A DNA stretch of 21,443 bases from CAYOWK01 sp964407665 (GTDB lineage: Bacteria; Pseudomonadota; Alphaproteobacteria; Caulobacterales; Hyphomonadaceae). Location: NCBI GenBank assembly GCA_964407665.1, contig CAYOWK010000063.1, forward strand, positions 1 to 21,443, in the 5' to 3' direction. A program made the position numbers and the translations under genes. The notes below the pieces were generated by a model. It did not search any database, had not been told where the DNA came from, and saw only the letters and a list, made by a program, of their open reading frames with translations. Shown here one piece after another: positions 21,317 through 21,443 of this stretch. Each line of letters starts with the position of its first letter. Position 1 is the stretch's first letter.

Positions 21317-21443
21317 TCAGACTTCCTTATAGCGGTACCCCACGCCGTACAGCGTCTCGATCGAGTCGAAGGTGTCGTCGATGTCCCGGAACTTCTTGCG
21401 CAGCCGCTTGATGTGGCTGTCGATGGTGCGGTCGTCGACATAG
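21317..21443 (-). CDS. chvI: ChvI-type response regulator, C-terminal end only
   Basis: Only the last 41 codons are in the window, entering from the right edge and ending with TGA at 21319-21317. They encode YVDDRTIDSHIKRLRKKF followed by DSIETLYGVGYRYKEV, the recognition helix and winged hairpin of an OmpR/PhoB-type DNA-binding domain. The wording closely matches ChvI-family regulators, and the position directly upstream of chvG supports it. ChvI activates envelope, exopolysaccharide and stress genes after phosphorylation by ChvG. The receiver domain is outside the window. Confidence 0.9.
   Translation of the reverse strand, partial: YVDDRTIDSHIKRLRKKFRDIDDTFDSIETLYGVGYRYKEV

Noticed and set aside
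21319..21441. chvG starting at the ATG at 21441
   Set aside because: That stretch encodes the clear C-terminus of ChvI in another frame; the Ser/Thr/Arg-rich translation in the chvG frame is a shadow.

Overview
The window is high-GC bacterial DNA, almost completely coding, and looks chromosomal from an alphaproteobacterium, most likely a dimorphic, prosthecate-type lineage (Caulobacterales / Hyphomonadaceae / Maricaulaceae). The main evidence is a DivL-type cell-cycle kinase, whose H-box carries tyrosine instead of histidine, with a full CtrA-type box (TTAA-N7-TTAA) and a GANTC site upstream of it. The ChvG/ChvI pair beside EIIA-Man and HPr, the AddB-type recombination subunit and the AmgK/MurU pair are also alphaproteobacterial in character. 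I see no phage, transposase, CRISPR array, tRNA or rRNA.

Most genes are on the minus strand. Read downward from the right edge they are: chvI (partial), chvG, EIIA-Man, HPr, ahcY, kup, a phosphomannomutase/phosphoglucomutase, an M20 lipoprotein peptidase, divL, tsaE, amgK, murU and addB (partial). Plus-strand genes sit between them: a ferredoxin reductase-ferredoxin pair (4165-5755), ppc (14000-16693) and a small secreted EF-hand protein (18383-18904). The minus-strand backbone chvI-chvG-(hprK)-manX-ptsH-ahcY-divL-tsaE-amgK-murU-addB is, from memory, a conserved order in alphaproteobacteria such as Sinorhizobium. Here it is kept but interrupted by metabolic genes, and hprK is missing from its expected place.

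By function: 1-4030 is a tightly coupled run for tRNA modification (TsaE), peptidoglycan sugar salvage (AmgK, MurU) and double-strand-break repair (AddB), with stop/start overlaps at each junction. 4165-5755 encodes a two-protein electron chain of the kind that feeds a cytochrome P450 or oxygenase. 5791-5910 is a REP/BIME-like inverted repeat. 5943-8405 is divL with a regulated-looking promoter. 8553-13672 holds a peptidase, a hexose-phosphate mutase and a potassium importer. 14000-18181 holds PEP carboxylase and SAH hydrolase, convergent on a strong bidirectional terminator. 18383-21443 holds the EF-hand protein, two regulatory PTS proteins and the ChvG/ChvI envelope-stress two-component system.

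I do not see a wholly new system. The points most worth checking are the CtrA box at divL, the hprK gap beside an HPr that still has its regulatory serine, the apparent CTG start of addB, and several inverted repeats in leaders and intergenic regions.
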